Shown piece after piece: positions 24,401 to 35,206 of a DNA stretch of 64,000 nucleotides. This DNA comes from Trebouxia sp. TZW2008 (lineage: Eukaryota > Chlorophyta > Trebouxiophyceae > Trebouxiales > Trebouxiaceae). Each line of letters begins with the position of its first letter. The stretch's first letter is position 1. The stretch is taken from NCBI GenBank assembly GCA_002118135.1, contig BDIU01000194.1:219301-283300 (forward strand), written 5' to 3'. The position numbers and the translations under genes are program-made. Below the pieces are notes generated by a model. It worked only from the letters and a program-made list of their open reading frames with translations. It was not told where the DNA came from and ran no database searches.

Positions 24401-27400
24401 CGGCTCAGCTGTGACAGCATGTATTGGTTCCTTCCTGTGCTTGCTTGGTGCAACAGCATCTACGCTGCCTTCAACAGCTGCTGTAGGATGCACGCCACAT
24501 CCCAAGCCTTGTCTGCTTAATGCAACAACAGCGGCGCTGTCATCAGAAGCTGGAAGCATGCATGCTGCAGCATTTGAGGCAGACATTTACAGCAAATGCA
24601 CCTCTTTCTCAGAGGTTGCAGCATGCACGGCCACAAGTTCCTACAGCAGAGCTAGCTGGTGAGCACAGTGTGGAAGGAATTGCAACAAAAATCTCCCGCT
24701 TTAGTGAACAAAGGCTCGTACCAGTGTTCAGCAATTTGCATGAGAAACACGTGAAACCCTAGATCTGCTGGCTGCAAGCTTTGCATATGTTGATGTTGCA
24801 AAACAAAGTGACTTGAAATAGGACGATTGGCTGCGCCCCTGCAGCTATACATATCTGTGCAATGTTGTCCTGTTGCATCAGATACATGATGTCTCTGCAG
24901 GTTCTGGCCAGTCAGGGAGTACCCATGGGGAAGCTGTGAAGTCTTGTCTTCCCGCCACAGTGACCTAGCAGCTCTCAAGAAGCTGCTGTTCGAGGTGAGT
25001 CCTGGCTGTTTGCTACTCAACAGCATGCCATGCTGGCAGCGTGCCTCTTTGTTGTGGCTGCTGTGTGCAACAGACTTACGTCTGAGATCAAGAAAATATC
25101 ATGTCAGTACTCAGAGTGAGATTTTTGGCCACACAGAGAAGTGGGTACACCTTAAGTTGGGTCCTCTCCACGAAACAGTTGTGGGTTTGAATGCAATATG
25201 TTACACTGTCTCACACAGTCCAGCTTGAAGCAATGTTGCAACAGGCAACTGCTGTTAAAGATTGCAGTGTGCAGACCTGTGCGAGTACTTTGTAGGCAGC
25301 AAGCTATTTATGCCTGTGATTGTTGTTGATGTATTTCCTCAAAGACCTGTCACCCCAAGCAATTGCTCACAATCTGTTTGCTTGTGTATAGGTCAGCTAC
25401 ATGGAGTTGAAAGATGCAACAGAGAGCCGGTATTACCATTACAGGGAGACACAGCTGCTCAACTTGGACGACAGCACCTCGTACGCCATGTTTCTTTCTG
25501 CCTGCCATTGCTGTCTGTGTATGCATGCTGCTGTTTGAGCCTGCTGTCAGTCTTACAGGGACAGGCGCAGGCATTGTGAATGTGTTGCTAGGCACGCCAC
25601 CTGCATCTGTCATGCACTTTAGGTCAAATCGCATAATTGGGCGATTCTTGTGCTGCACAAGTAACACAGCTCACATGTGGAGGCAGTGCTCTGGGTCCTC
25701 AACTTGTTTGTGTAAAGTTGTCTCAAAACTGGAAGTTCAAGCATTTGTGACACCCGTCATGCATGTTGACTAGGCAAATCACCGGCGTGACTGCGTTTGT
25801 GCAAAGCGCAGCCAAAGCATGCAGCTCCTGCTAGCAAGTACCACAGACCTCCCAAAAGGCCAGAAAAGTTTGTCGTGACCAATCAGGGTCTTAACAGGAG
25901 TTTTGAGTCTCTTCAGGCGAAACTTCACGTTGAAACTTGCAAGCACCATAACCAGGGACCAAATTGGTTTGATACAGTTGATGCTCCAGTACACTTTGAG
26001 CTGGGCCTGCTGAGCCTGTCTAGCATGCGTGTTGAAGGCAATACTTGAGCGAGTAACATGAAATGAAATCCTGAGTGCAGGCCAATCAACAGGGGCACGC
26101 TGACAAGGCACCTGCGCAACATCACCAAGCCTCCCAGCAAGCCAACCAAGAACGGTTTGCTAAGCTTTGCTGGCAATGTTGCCAAGTTTGCCATTCAAGG
26201 GGCTGTGGTATATCTTGCTGTTACAGCGCTCCAGGGTCAGCGCGGGAAAGACCGCCTCAAAGAGGACCTGCATGCTGTTGCGGTAAGCCCCTCTGTCAAT
26301 CTCCTGTCATTTCAGTCTGTCATTTTTTGTCAATACTGCGAATGTTGACAGTGTGATGCACATTTTGTGACTGTGTCATTCTCTCAAATGAGACCTGCAT
26401 GCTGTTGCAGTAAGTCAGCTTGAATGAATCTGTATGCGCATCAAAGCTGTTGTGCTTACAGCATCATGACGGTGCTAGCATGAGCACCTCAGATAAGATC
26501 TGCATGCTTTCGCGGTGAGTCACCCTGCATTGCTCATCAGTGCCATTGATGCTTACAGCATGAGCACCTCAAAGAGGATCTGCATGCTGTTGCGATGAGT
26601 CAGCCTGGAGTGAGTCTCATCGCGCATTAGTGCTGTTGATGCTGACAGCATGAGCACCCCAAAGAGGACCTGCATGCTGTTGCGGTGAGTCACACCTCAG
26701 TGTGCAATTGATCAACAACAAGATGACTGTGATAGCATGTGCACCTCAGACAAGATCTGCATGCCGTTGTGGTGAGTCACAACTTGTTGCTCATCAGTGC
26801 TGTTGATGCTGACAGCAACATGAAAGGCAAGGAGAAGACCTGCATGCTGTTATGGTACGTCACCCTGGAAAGGCCCTCATCGTTGACCAGTACTGTCGAT
26901 GCTGACAGTATCACTCGCATTGTGTGAGCATATCAAAGAGGACCTGCTTGCTGTTGCAGTGAGCGACACCCCATTGCGCATCAGTGCTGTTAATGCTAAC
27001 AGCATCATAACAATGGTAGCATGATCACCTTCAAGAGGGAACTACATGCTGCTGCAGTGAGTCACTCTTCAGTGAGCCCTACCGTTGATGAGTAATCTTG
27101 CTGCCAGCCAGTGACTCACACTGTGTCACTCACACTCTGTGACTTGCTTGTGGGCACGCCTCAAAGAAGACCTGTATGCTGTTGTGGTACGGCACTGGGC
27201 TGTGAACACTTTCCTTTTTGTCATTATCGTTGTTGCTGCCAGCCTGAGCAGAGGCATCAAACAGATAGGCTGAAACGCAATGCAATCTTGGCTGGTGCTG
27301 TCAAGAGCCTGCTCACAGGCGTTGCATGCTCTGCAGGATAGGAGTGTTGAGTTCAGGGAGGTAGTGCAAGACAAGAGTCACCAAGCTCTGGTAGGAAATT

Positions 27401-27938
27401 TCATCCCAATAAAAGGAGAACCAAACTGAACAGCTTGTTTCATTGCGGCTGTTGGCCACCTATGCTTAAATCCGCTTTTCACAATGCAGCAGCAATTTGT
27501 GACAGGGCTCTTGACAAATGACATTGCGTTGCGTAAGAACTGCCTTTTGTGCAATTGCGTAACGCCTTGTGGCCAGCGTTGATACAACTTCTCACGTCCC
27601 TGCAGCTGCGTTGGTGCAGTCTGCATCCTGTCTTATGTTCAGCAAGTGAAGCATGTGGCAAGGTGCGAGAGTCTGTTCATGTGCAGGATAAGAGCAAGGA
27701 AGCTGGACATGTGGTCAGTGAAAGAGCTAAACAAGCCAAAGACTGGACAGAAGACACAGCAATCTCTGCAAAGGATACAGTTGAGGATACGTTTTCCCAT
27801 GGCAGCAAGCAGGGACACCGCAAGGCTGAGGAGTCTAGGCGAGAGGCTGAGGCAGAGCAAGAAAGGCAAAGGGCTATCAATCAGGCGGAGAGGGAGAGAC
27901 AAAGGAACAAAAAGGGCAAAAAGTTTGGTCTGTTCTGA
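18428..27938 (+). CDS. Septin GTPase with C-terminal transmembrane segment
   Basis: Family role: filament-forming GTP-binding protein at membranes and division sites. Exons in phase: 18428-18663, 18883-19103, 19855-20043, 20511-20629, 21033-21119, 21546-21641, 22032-22162, 24901-24994, 25392-25480, 26081-26282, 27337-27390, 27606-27938 = 1851 nt, 616 residues. G1 is GECGQGKTT (split by an intron, near residue 150), G3 DTPGYDN (near 213), septin-type G4 AKAD (near 293), and the septin-unique C-end block FWPVREYPWGSCEV. After the GTPase comes a single hydrophobic helix, LLSFAGNVAKFAIQGAVVYL (about 447-466), then a charged tail ending KKGKKFGLF. The start MGCAIS fits an N-myristoylation/palmitoylation signal, but an ATG two codons upstream (18422) is also in frame. 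The last two exons are less certain than the first ten; the intron before them holds the repeated units listed separately. Confidence 0.88.
22258..24600. repeat. ~204-bp-period minisatellite in a septin intron
   Basis: The motif GCATGCATGCTGTGACC recurs at about 22731, 22930, 23134, 23338, 23541, 23747, 23943, 24147, 24353 and 24557, a period of about 204 bp. Shorter ~75-bp units with the same core (GATGCAACAGCATCTGCGCTG) fill 22258-22550. Units alternate between two sub-types, suggesting a dimeric higher-order repeat. The period is 68 x 3, so long open frames (about 270 codons) appear on both strands by periodicity alone. It lies wholly within intron 22163-24900. Confidence 0.92.
25955..26070 (+). 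mobile_element. SINE-like element, copy A (degenerate)
   Basis: Shares with copies at 37955-38045 and 44520-44690 an ordered core: a motif resembling ACAGTTGATTGC, then GGGCCTGCTGAGCCTGCCTAGC, then a tail built from ATGAA-type units. This copy has a short tail (ATGAAATGAAAT). It sits in the septin intron before exon 26081. Confidence 0.55.
26283..27200 (+). repeat. Array of about nine copies of the septin exon-10 end with splice sites
   Basis: The end of exon 26081-26282 (encoding RLKEDLHAVA followed by GTAAGC) recurs at about 26387, 26484, 26565, 26653, 26741, 26826, 26930, 27027 and 27156, spaced 80-120 bp. Eight of the nine keep a GT at the donor position (GTAAGT, GTGAGT, GTACGT and similar); the 26565 copy has AT. 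Most units are preceded by an AG after a GATGCTGACAG-like run. Bounded this way, several give phase-0 open segments: HEHLKEDLHAVA, HEHPKEDLHAVA, HVHLRQDLHAVV, QHERQGEDLHAVM and HIKEDLLAVA. One unit (26484) has an in-frame stop. Confidence 0.88.
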
Positions 27939-28544
27939 GCGAGCGAGCAGTCGACAGTAGTGATGGTCTGCAGCACCGACGTGGGCAATGAAAACATTTT
28001 CAAAGCGTCTTGTGAGCACAGCGTCCTCACATTTGATTTGAGGTCGTGTGAGAGTCAGTTTTGAGTGCTTGCTACAGCTGTAGTATGTGTCATACTGCAG
28101 TAAGAGGAGCTGATAAGCCTATGTAAAGCGTATGATGTTGACATGGAGGCACTGATTTCATAACAAACATGCTGACGATCTTATGAGACCTTATGAGACT
28201 TGCTTTCCAATAATGGCCATGCCATGCAGAGCACGCAATGCAAGAGGAAATGCAAGTCGATCTTGAATATCTCAAGGCCCTTAGGCTAGTGAAGGCTGAT
28301 GACTACAGCAACTTCACTGTCGGCTTCCCGCTTGTATCTCTCACCTGCAGCAAAATCAAGCCCTGCGTCTTGACACAACTGCGGCGCTGCCTCGTACGAT
28401 TCGGGTGCGTCACAGCGGATCCAAAACACTTTATCAAAGATCGTCGTTCTGAGTGCTTGAGCCAGCTGCTGTGCGAGCACAACGACGATAGCGAAGGTGC
28501 AAGCTCGCCTGCCAGGCCAGTAGAGGCAGTCTTTGCCCCTCTGC
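27939..28544 (+). other. Septin 3' flank and HemW 5' region
   Basis: Contains an open plus-strand stretch from 28238 that overlaps the HemW leader in another frame; it has no recognisable homology and ends at 28594. I treat the interval as UTR/promoter sequence. Confidence 0.4.
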
Positions 28545-28661
28545 ATGCTACGTGCACCCCTCGGCAGACCGCTCACTTGTGCGTTCAAGCATAGAGTTGC
28601 GGCTTCGCCTCTCACCCAGACAGCCCTTTTCAGACATACCTGCCAGTCTCAACAGCAGCAG

Positions 28662-28702
<41 letters not shown>

Positions 28703-30862
28703 CAGGCAGCTACTTGACAGGCGAAACAGTCATGCTGCAGCATCCAGCAGCTGCTCTCAGTCTGAAGCAGAGGACAGCTTCCCAACCTCAGCATATGTGC
28801 ACCTGCCTTTCTGCAAGCGCAGATGCTTCTATTGCGACTTTCCAGTCTCAGTGGTTGGGTCCAAGCCAGAGCAACTTGGCGTCCAGCAAGGCATGCAGGA
28901 ATACGTCAACCTGCTTTGCAAGGAGATCAGCGCAACTGTGAACCTGAATGGCCCTCCTTTAAAGACAGTGTTCTTTGGCGGCGGCACCCCCACACTCATT
29001 CCACCAAAAATGCTACAGCAGCTCCTGGACGCCCTCAGCAGCAAGTATGGCATTGCAGCAAACGCAGAAGTCAGCATGGAGTCAGATCCCGGCACCTTTG
29101 ATGTTCCAAGGCTGCAGCAATACATGTCACTGGGGGTCAACAGGTTCAGCATGGGTGTGCAGTGCTACCAGCAGGACCTGCTACAGCTCTGTGGCAGATC
29201 ACACACTCTTGAGGATATCTACAAGGCCATTGACGGTTTCCACCATGCTGGGGTTCAGAATTGGAGTTTGGACCTGATCTCGGGGTTGCCTCAGCTTACA
29301 AGTGAGCACTGGCAGCATTCCTTGAAGGAGGCCATTAAGGCTGACCCCAGCCATATTTCTGTCTATGACCTGCAGGTCAGGAGCTTCCCTTCATTGCCCT
29401 GTGTCAAATTGCTGTCATGATGTATATATTCTTGTGGGGCATAGCAACTATCCTTTGAAGGCAGGTTGATTGCAGTCTCTGGACTCACTTGCTCCTGTCT
29501 TGCTGTCATTCTGTACCCAACCTTTTGATGCATAATCCTCAATGCTGCGGTGCCACTGCATGTGACATGATGACCTGCAGTGTGGACAGGGAGATGCTGT
29601 AGGCACTCTCACTGATCTGTGTGACAACATTGCACCCAGCAGCTGTTTTGATCAGCCACCATCATGGTAATTGTATCGACATTCTGGTTTGCTGCAGAGT
29701 CTGCTTGGTCTTGCAACGGTGTGATCACACATGCCATATGCACTGATGAAAGCCATGCACTGCTAAAAGCCATGCACAAACACTTCTTACCACGACGACT
29801 GCTTCGGTCACCAAGAAAATTGTCCTTATATCGAATTGTTCTGTTTTACAGGTACCAGTGCAATCAGAATGCAGTGCTTGGTCCCAATCGCCTTGTCCTT
29901 GCATTGAGACTGTCCTCATATCGGCTGGCCTCATAAAGAGAACTTGCTGTACATGCACTTTAGGTGGAGGCCAAGACACCTTTTGCTCGCTGGTATGAGC
30001 CTGGAAGCCATCCTTTGCCCACAGATGACGCCACTGCTGACATGTATCGCACAGCATCCAGCATGCTGACCCAGGCTGGCTATGAGCACTATGAGATCAG
30101 CAACTATGCCAAGCCTGGCCACAGGTATCTGTCTGCACAGTCAGCTTTTGGTTTTGCTCTCTGAATGTTGAGGCTACAGTCATGAACATCCTCCATATAG
30201 CAGCCAGCCCCAGCACAACACGTCAGCCTGTGTTGTTTGCACAGGCGAGCTGTCATTAGGTATGCTCTGCAGCATTCTCACAAGCATCAGTTTGTTCAGC
30301 AGATGCTGTGTGATGTTGAGCCTAGATCACCTCTGATTGTAGGTCCCAGCACAACCTAGGATACTGGAACAACCAGCCTTTCTATGCTTTTGGCGTGGGC
30401 GCAGCATCTTACCTGTTTGAGCGGCGGTTCTCCAGGCCTCGCATTATGAAAGCATATCAGCAGTGGGTGAGCGAATTTGCAAGCAACAGCAAAGGTGGGA
30501 CCGAACCAGGACAGATCCCTGGCTATGACAGTATGGACCCAGAAGCATCAGAGGAACAGCTGCTGGACTATGTCATGCTCAGATTGCGTCTGGCAGACGG
30601 CATTCCAATGGATGCATTGCAGCGCAAATTTGGACGCCAGGCTGCAGATGTTGTGCAAACAACTCTGTTGGGGAAGCTTGCTCATGCAGACAAGTATGCC
30701 TGTGAAATTATTTTGCAGGGGCAAAGACACATTAGATTAACTGACCCAGAGGGGTTCCTCATGTCAAACGATTGCATAGCAACTTTGTTTGCAAAACTGG
30801 ACGACATCAATTGTGACATACCTGGCGCTGACCAAGTTTCCAAGGTGTCTGCCAGCATGTAA
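28545..30862 (+). CDS. hemW: HemW-like radical SAM protein
   Basis: Family: HemN/HemW radical S-adenosylmethionine proteins; HemW members are heme chaperones rather than coproporphyrinogen dehydrogenases. Three exons close: 28545-29375, 29964-30124, 30343-30862 = 1512 nt, 503 residues. The [4Fe-4S] site is FCKRRCFYCDF (CX3CX2C, cysteines near residues 90, 94, 97). The SAM-binding FFGGGTPTL follows, then SMESDPGTF, VNRFSMGVQ and SLDLISGLP. A C-terminal HNLGYW matches the HNxxYW motif that marks HemW. The leader of about 75 residues is basic and Ser/Gln-rich with a polyglutamine run, consistent with an organelle transit peptide. The ATG is the first in frame; the frame is open upstream but has no other ATG. 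Not distinguishable by eye: plastid or mitochondrial location. Confidence 0.92.
28652..28700 (+). repeat. (CAG)n microsatellite encoding polyglutamine
   Basis: About fifteen CAG triplets with one AAG interruption lie in the HemW leader and encode a Gln tract ahead of the radical SAM core. Being outside the catalytic domain, it should tolerate length change. Confidence 0.95.
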
Positions 30863-31140
30863 GGTTGACTATGTGTTGAAAGATTGGCAGCTTGTGCTCA
30901 CAGATCATGAGTCATGTCAATGCTGAGTGCAGTCACCCCTCTAGATGGCTTCTTCTTAAGCAATATGTCTGCGAACTGTATGTCAAGTTGCTGGCAGCAT
31001 CTGCAGGTCAAAGTGCATGAAGGCTGAGTCATCCTGCCTTGCTGGTGTTCAGGTCAAGCCTAGGAAAAAGCAGTTCGCGCAAGTCTGCAGACGGCAATGT
31101 TCGACACGTCCATCGGATTAAGCAGCACGTTTCAGTAACA

Positions 31141-32479
31141 ATGCTTCAGACGCTCGTTCAGCCTGTTGCGTTGCTGAGCGCGCAAGCTGGATATCAACCA
31201 GCACGCTGTCGGCTTTGTCAAAAGCATCTGCCTCTCAGGCCTCTGAAAAGGAGCGTCCTCCTGCATAGAGCGCTCCCAAGAAGACCTAAGCTCTCAAGCA
31301 GTTCTGCTGTCAAATGTTCTGCGGCATCAGCGTCCTCAAGCGGAAGCAGCGATCTCGTTTCTAGGAATAGTGCAGTCAGTAAGAAAAGTAAGTCAGCGCT
31401 ACAGCAGCTTGCACTAAATCTTCTGCACCTAGACAAGCCATTTGCGAGCCAGAAAGATCTGATGTTTCTGTTTTGTACATGCTCCAACTGGGTCTAACTA
31501 TCTGGTTGAGTGTGATCACTGCAGACAACAGTGCAGCCTCTGCAGCCAGCGTCTCAAACACAACTGGCACAGGAGTCTTCATCTTACTGCTGCTGAACCT
31601 CATCATCTTTGTCCTGGACCACACCTTTCACTTGCCACAAATACAACGCTTGTATCTCGATCACATCGGGCCAAGATGGTGGCAGTTTATCACCAGCAGC
31701 TTTTGCCATGGCTCATGGGCTCATCTCTCCAGCAACACCTTCATGCTGTATGTCTTTGGCAAGATTGTTGAGGAAGAGGAGGGCATCTTGGGAGTGTGGT
31801 CCACATACATCATTACAGCGCTTGGTACGATCTCAGAACAGCACTCTTTGTTGCACTGCAACAAAGCATATCCACCATAAGATGTGCACTCACTCTAAAC
31901 ACACACCTGGCACACTGTACACATTGTATAGACTTCACAAAGCATCAGGCTGCCTCAGAGCTTGATCTGCTGATGTGATCGAAGAACCCAGCATGCCACC
32001 TCTGTTGTGCAGGCGCCAGCATTGCATCCTATCTGTTGCTACCAAAAGCCTCAATATCCCTGGGAGCATCAGGAGCCGTCTTTGGCTTGTTTGCTGTCAG
32101 CGTGTTGGTCAAGATCAGCTTCAACTTGAAGAAGCTGATTGAGTGTGGGATCCTTGGGCAGTTTGTGATCAAACAGCTGTTGCAGGTATGTACCATCACA
32201 AGCTGCGTGAGCTGCTGTAATTATACACAAAAGTACATTGGTGTTGCGCCCTGATGCATTGCAGCCACAAATGGCAATGTGCACAGCTTGTTAGATGAGA
32301 GTGGTCAGACAGCCAAAAAAACCCCCATTGTGTATCCGCAGGAAACCATGTCCATGAAGGCTGGTGGCGCAGTGATTGCAGGCCATCGTGTAGGACACAT
32401 TGCACACTTAGCTGGTGCATTTGTTGGAGTCCTGCTGGTGTGGTCACTTTCAAGACTACCAGCAGTGTCAAAATACTGA
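31141..32479 (+). CDS. Rhomboid intramembrane serine protease, plastid-type
   Basis: Role: cleaves membrane-protein substrates inside the bilayer with a Ser-His dyad. Four exons close: 31141-31387, 31525-31824, 32013-32185, 32342-32479 = 858 nt, 285 residues. The first ~85 residues are Ser/Arg/Ala-rich and Lys-containing, like a chloroplast transit peptide. Helices follow: VFILLLLNLIIFVLD, then the loop with WWQFITSSFCHGSWAHLSSN (rhomboid H-x-x-x-H-x-x-x-N type), ILGVWSTYIITALG. The nucleophile motif is GASGAVFGLF (Ser near residue 200). The base is in VGHIAHLAGAFVG (His near 262). This order matches the plant chloroplast RBL10/RBL11 class. The ATG at 31141 is preceded by no in-frame alternative. 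Confidence 0.93.
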
Positions 32480-33759
32480 AACCACTGGCAAAGACCTGTG
32501 TTGGGCAGAGAAATAGTGCCAAAACTCCTGTTTTGCACTACGCACTGCCTGACGCCAAATTCTGCCAACCCAGTCCTGAGATTGTTGCTGTCTTTAAATT
32601 GTACACACAGCATTAAAATTCGGGACCTTTTGCAAACACTACAAAGGTGTGGCCACCATCCGCCGTAACTTGCTGACAAGCAGGTCGTCAGCAATACCTT
32701 GACGCAATGCCTTCTGACAGAATCGCTTCGATTTGCACCTTTTCTGCAAGGGCTCCTGTGTGCACCTGATGTCCAGTTGAAAATGTGGACCATTCAGGCA
32801 CATAGGTGCAAAGCTGCCACTTGCAAATAAGATGTGACATATTCTGTACCTCCTGAACTTCATCTGCAGTTGTGTCACACAGGGATTGTGTGCTGCTTTA
32901 GAGTTGAACCAGTGTTTCACAGTGCAACTCCTGTCTGCCCTCAATCCCAAACTGACTTGTAAGTACGTACCTGTGTGGGCGGGCACAAATCAAAAAAAGG
33001 CGCCATGGTTGCGGTCCATCCAGCTTGAATGCAGGCACACAATGATAAACATCATTGCATTGGTGGCAATGTATTGTAATGGTTGCTTTGTTTTACATGA
33101 CCTGACGTACTGTTGAGACAAGCAGCATGGAATGTTAAATCATCTGGCACGTCTTTCATCACAATGGCAGAACTTCGATTTAAGCGCTGATCCTAAAGTA
33201 CACGCCCTCTGCAGTGCCAGCCTGTGATGCTATATGCAGATGAAAACCTTTAGACAGCAGCCCAGAACTTTAACCTGGTATGTGTCCAATTGGAGAGGGA
33301 AAGATCCCATGACAACAGCCCAATTATGTCAGGCAACACATCTGAGATAAGTGACTGTTGTAGATCTCGACAGAGTTAGATTGCAAATTGCAAAACCTTG
33401 TACATTGTTGGCAACACCTTCGATTGCATCTCAGTGCAGCGCTGTGAGTGTACTGTCAGTGAAGCTCTGATGCAGGTCCAATCAGCATTAGCTGGTGGTC
33501 GCAAAATTTTTGCCCCTGTGACAGCGTGACCCGGGGCAGGTGTCAAATACTGACGCTGCCGCCGACTTTGCTGCAGCTACTCTTGGCTTCTTTCACAGAG
33601 ACACATCTGGCTAAGTCTCTGACGCTCACTCCTCACTGCTTTGTGTCATGATCTCACTTTGAAAGAAAACTCAGCGCCACTCATATTTCAGAGACCACTT
33701 CTGCCGACAAGTATGCTGGTGTCCCCAAGCTGATGTGCATGAGGTGCTGGTCTTGCGCC
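32480..33759. other. Intergenic region
   Basis: I see no convincing exon, RNA gene or repeat in this stretch on either strand. Confidence 0.5.
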
Positions 33760-34914
33760 TAGGTTGCAGTGGTCGCTGCTGCTGTGACTGCTTTGAAAGA
33801 ATCTTGCTGAAAGCGCTGCTGCAATAGCCTGATCACTGGGTACGACATTGCTGCAAGGGGAGTGGCTGGGCGAGAGACTGTGTATATGTCATACCTACAG
33901 CGCACAGCAATGTACCACTGGAGCTCCAGACCATGCCACATTGCCCTTTGTGAATCATGTGTTTGCTCACCATACAGAATCATCGTCTTCATGCCACTCA
34001 AGAGCAAAGCGCTCTTCCCCTGCCAGTGCATGCCCTTGCAGCGTGGAGTGAGCAAACTTCAGCTGCTGACCTGCAGGTTGCTGTCAGCAGTCAAGCAGGA
34101 CAGGTCGCAAACTTGTGATCCTTGCCATGTTGCAGCTTGAGCATGAGCAGGAAGCAAGGTTGGGGCAGGTGCAAATCTGCTTCTGCTGACAGGCATTGGA
34201 GAGCTAGTGTAAGTTGGGGTTCAAGTTGCGTCGGTATTGCACCTCGCCACGCATCCTTTCCCTTTGTGTTACATCGACCATTCTCCACATAGGCGATCTT
34301 CAGCGGCAACTTCATCCAGGGAACAAGCAAATGAGGCAGCACACATACTAGGTTGCCTTGAGCAGGGGGATCTGCATGTATTTTGGTCCACCCCAAATCC
34401 ATGTGCTTCCAGCTTCGCAAAGCCTTTGCAGCCTTGTTGTAAGCATCTCTACCCTTGCCTACCTGGGAGATGCATTAAGCATTGCTCACCAGTTGGCAGC
34501 AGAAGACATGCAGCTGCAAGGCTCATTGACTGCACATATGGTCTATGAACCTGTGGCTCAGGTGTTCTTGAGTGTGTACACCTGCTTGCGCTTATGATCC
34601 ACTTGCCAGCGGGGAACAAGAAAGTTCAAGCCAGATTTGTGCCCAGGAAAGGCCTTTGCCGGCAGATTGGGGCCAGACTGGGTGCTACCAATCCAAGCGT
34701 GGTTGAAGCCAAGCCTAGTGCAGGCAGCATGTGACCCAAATGTCCTAAAATGTGAAGTATAAGAAGCGGAGTGGCTTTCAAACTCACCTGTTGCCACGCT
34801 CAAGAGTGCATTTGATGTCATGAGTACTTGGCTCAAAGAGACTCAGGGCGGAGAGTCCCAGCTGGTGGGAGCAGCCGTTGAGCAACTTATCGATCTGCAA
34901 AAAGCCGGCCCAAG
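33760..34914 (+). CDS. Unresolved plus-strand gene (coding-like fragments)
   Basis: Several short plus-strand pieces look coding but were not joined. The best is 34768-34914, ending in TGA, whose frame includes VATLKSAFDVMSTWLKE and VGAAVEQLIDLQKAG, a plausible helical C-terminus. Others are about 34136-34168 (LEHEQEARLGQ between CAG and GT), 34515-34560 (LQGSLTAHMVYEPVAQ then GT) and 34615-34735 (NKKVQARFVPRKGL, then GARLGATNPSVVEAK). The style suggests a coiled-coil protein. I do not recognise it and the phases do not yet close, so boundaries are approximate. Confidence 0.3.
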
Positions 34915-35206
34915 CTGAAGGAAGCATGCTCCAGAGCGACAGACGGCTCCGAATCAGCTATACAGCCATATACAGCATGCTGAAGAGCGATTGCCGCAGT
35001 GCTGATAGCGCCGCACGGAGGGACTGAGCCATTACTCATGGTGTATGGCCGACCAGAGGCTGAAGTCATCATTGTCCAGATGCGCTGTGTACAAGCCAAC
35101 ACTCTTTCCGTCGAAGGCGTTGATCACAACACTTAGGTCTCCAAAGCCTGCGCTTCAATAGTCGCAGTCTTGTCTTGGTGCACCTGCACAGCTTGACCGC
35201 GCACGG

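Noticed and set aside
22258..24600. CRISPR-like regular repeats
   Set aside because: Repeats are ~204 bp, diverged and contiguous with no unique spacers, in a eukaryotic intron.
22460..24662. Open frames of about 270 codons on both strands rich in Thr, Ala, Val and His
   Set aside because: They arise because the minisatellite period is divisible by three and lacks stops; they lie inside a septin intron with no splice or start logic.
25797..26048. Plus-strand open frame with YHRPPKRPEKFVV as a septin exon
   Set aside because: Exon 25392-25480 joins exon 26081 in phase without it, and its distal half is the SINE-like copy A.
27240..27345. Septin C-terminus ending at TAG 27343 through QRHQTDRLKRNAILAG
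   Set aside because: An acceptor at 27256 gives this reading in phase 0, but it has no usable donor and would exclude the tail exons; kept only as a possible alternative end.
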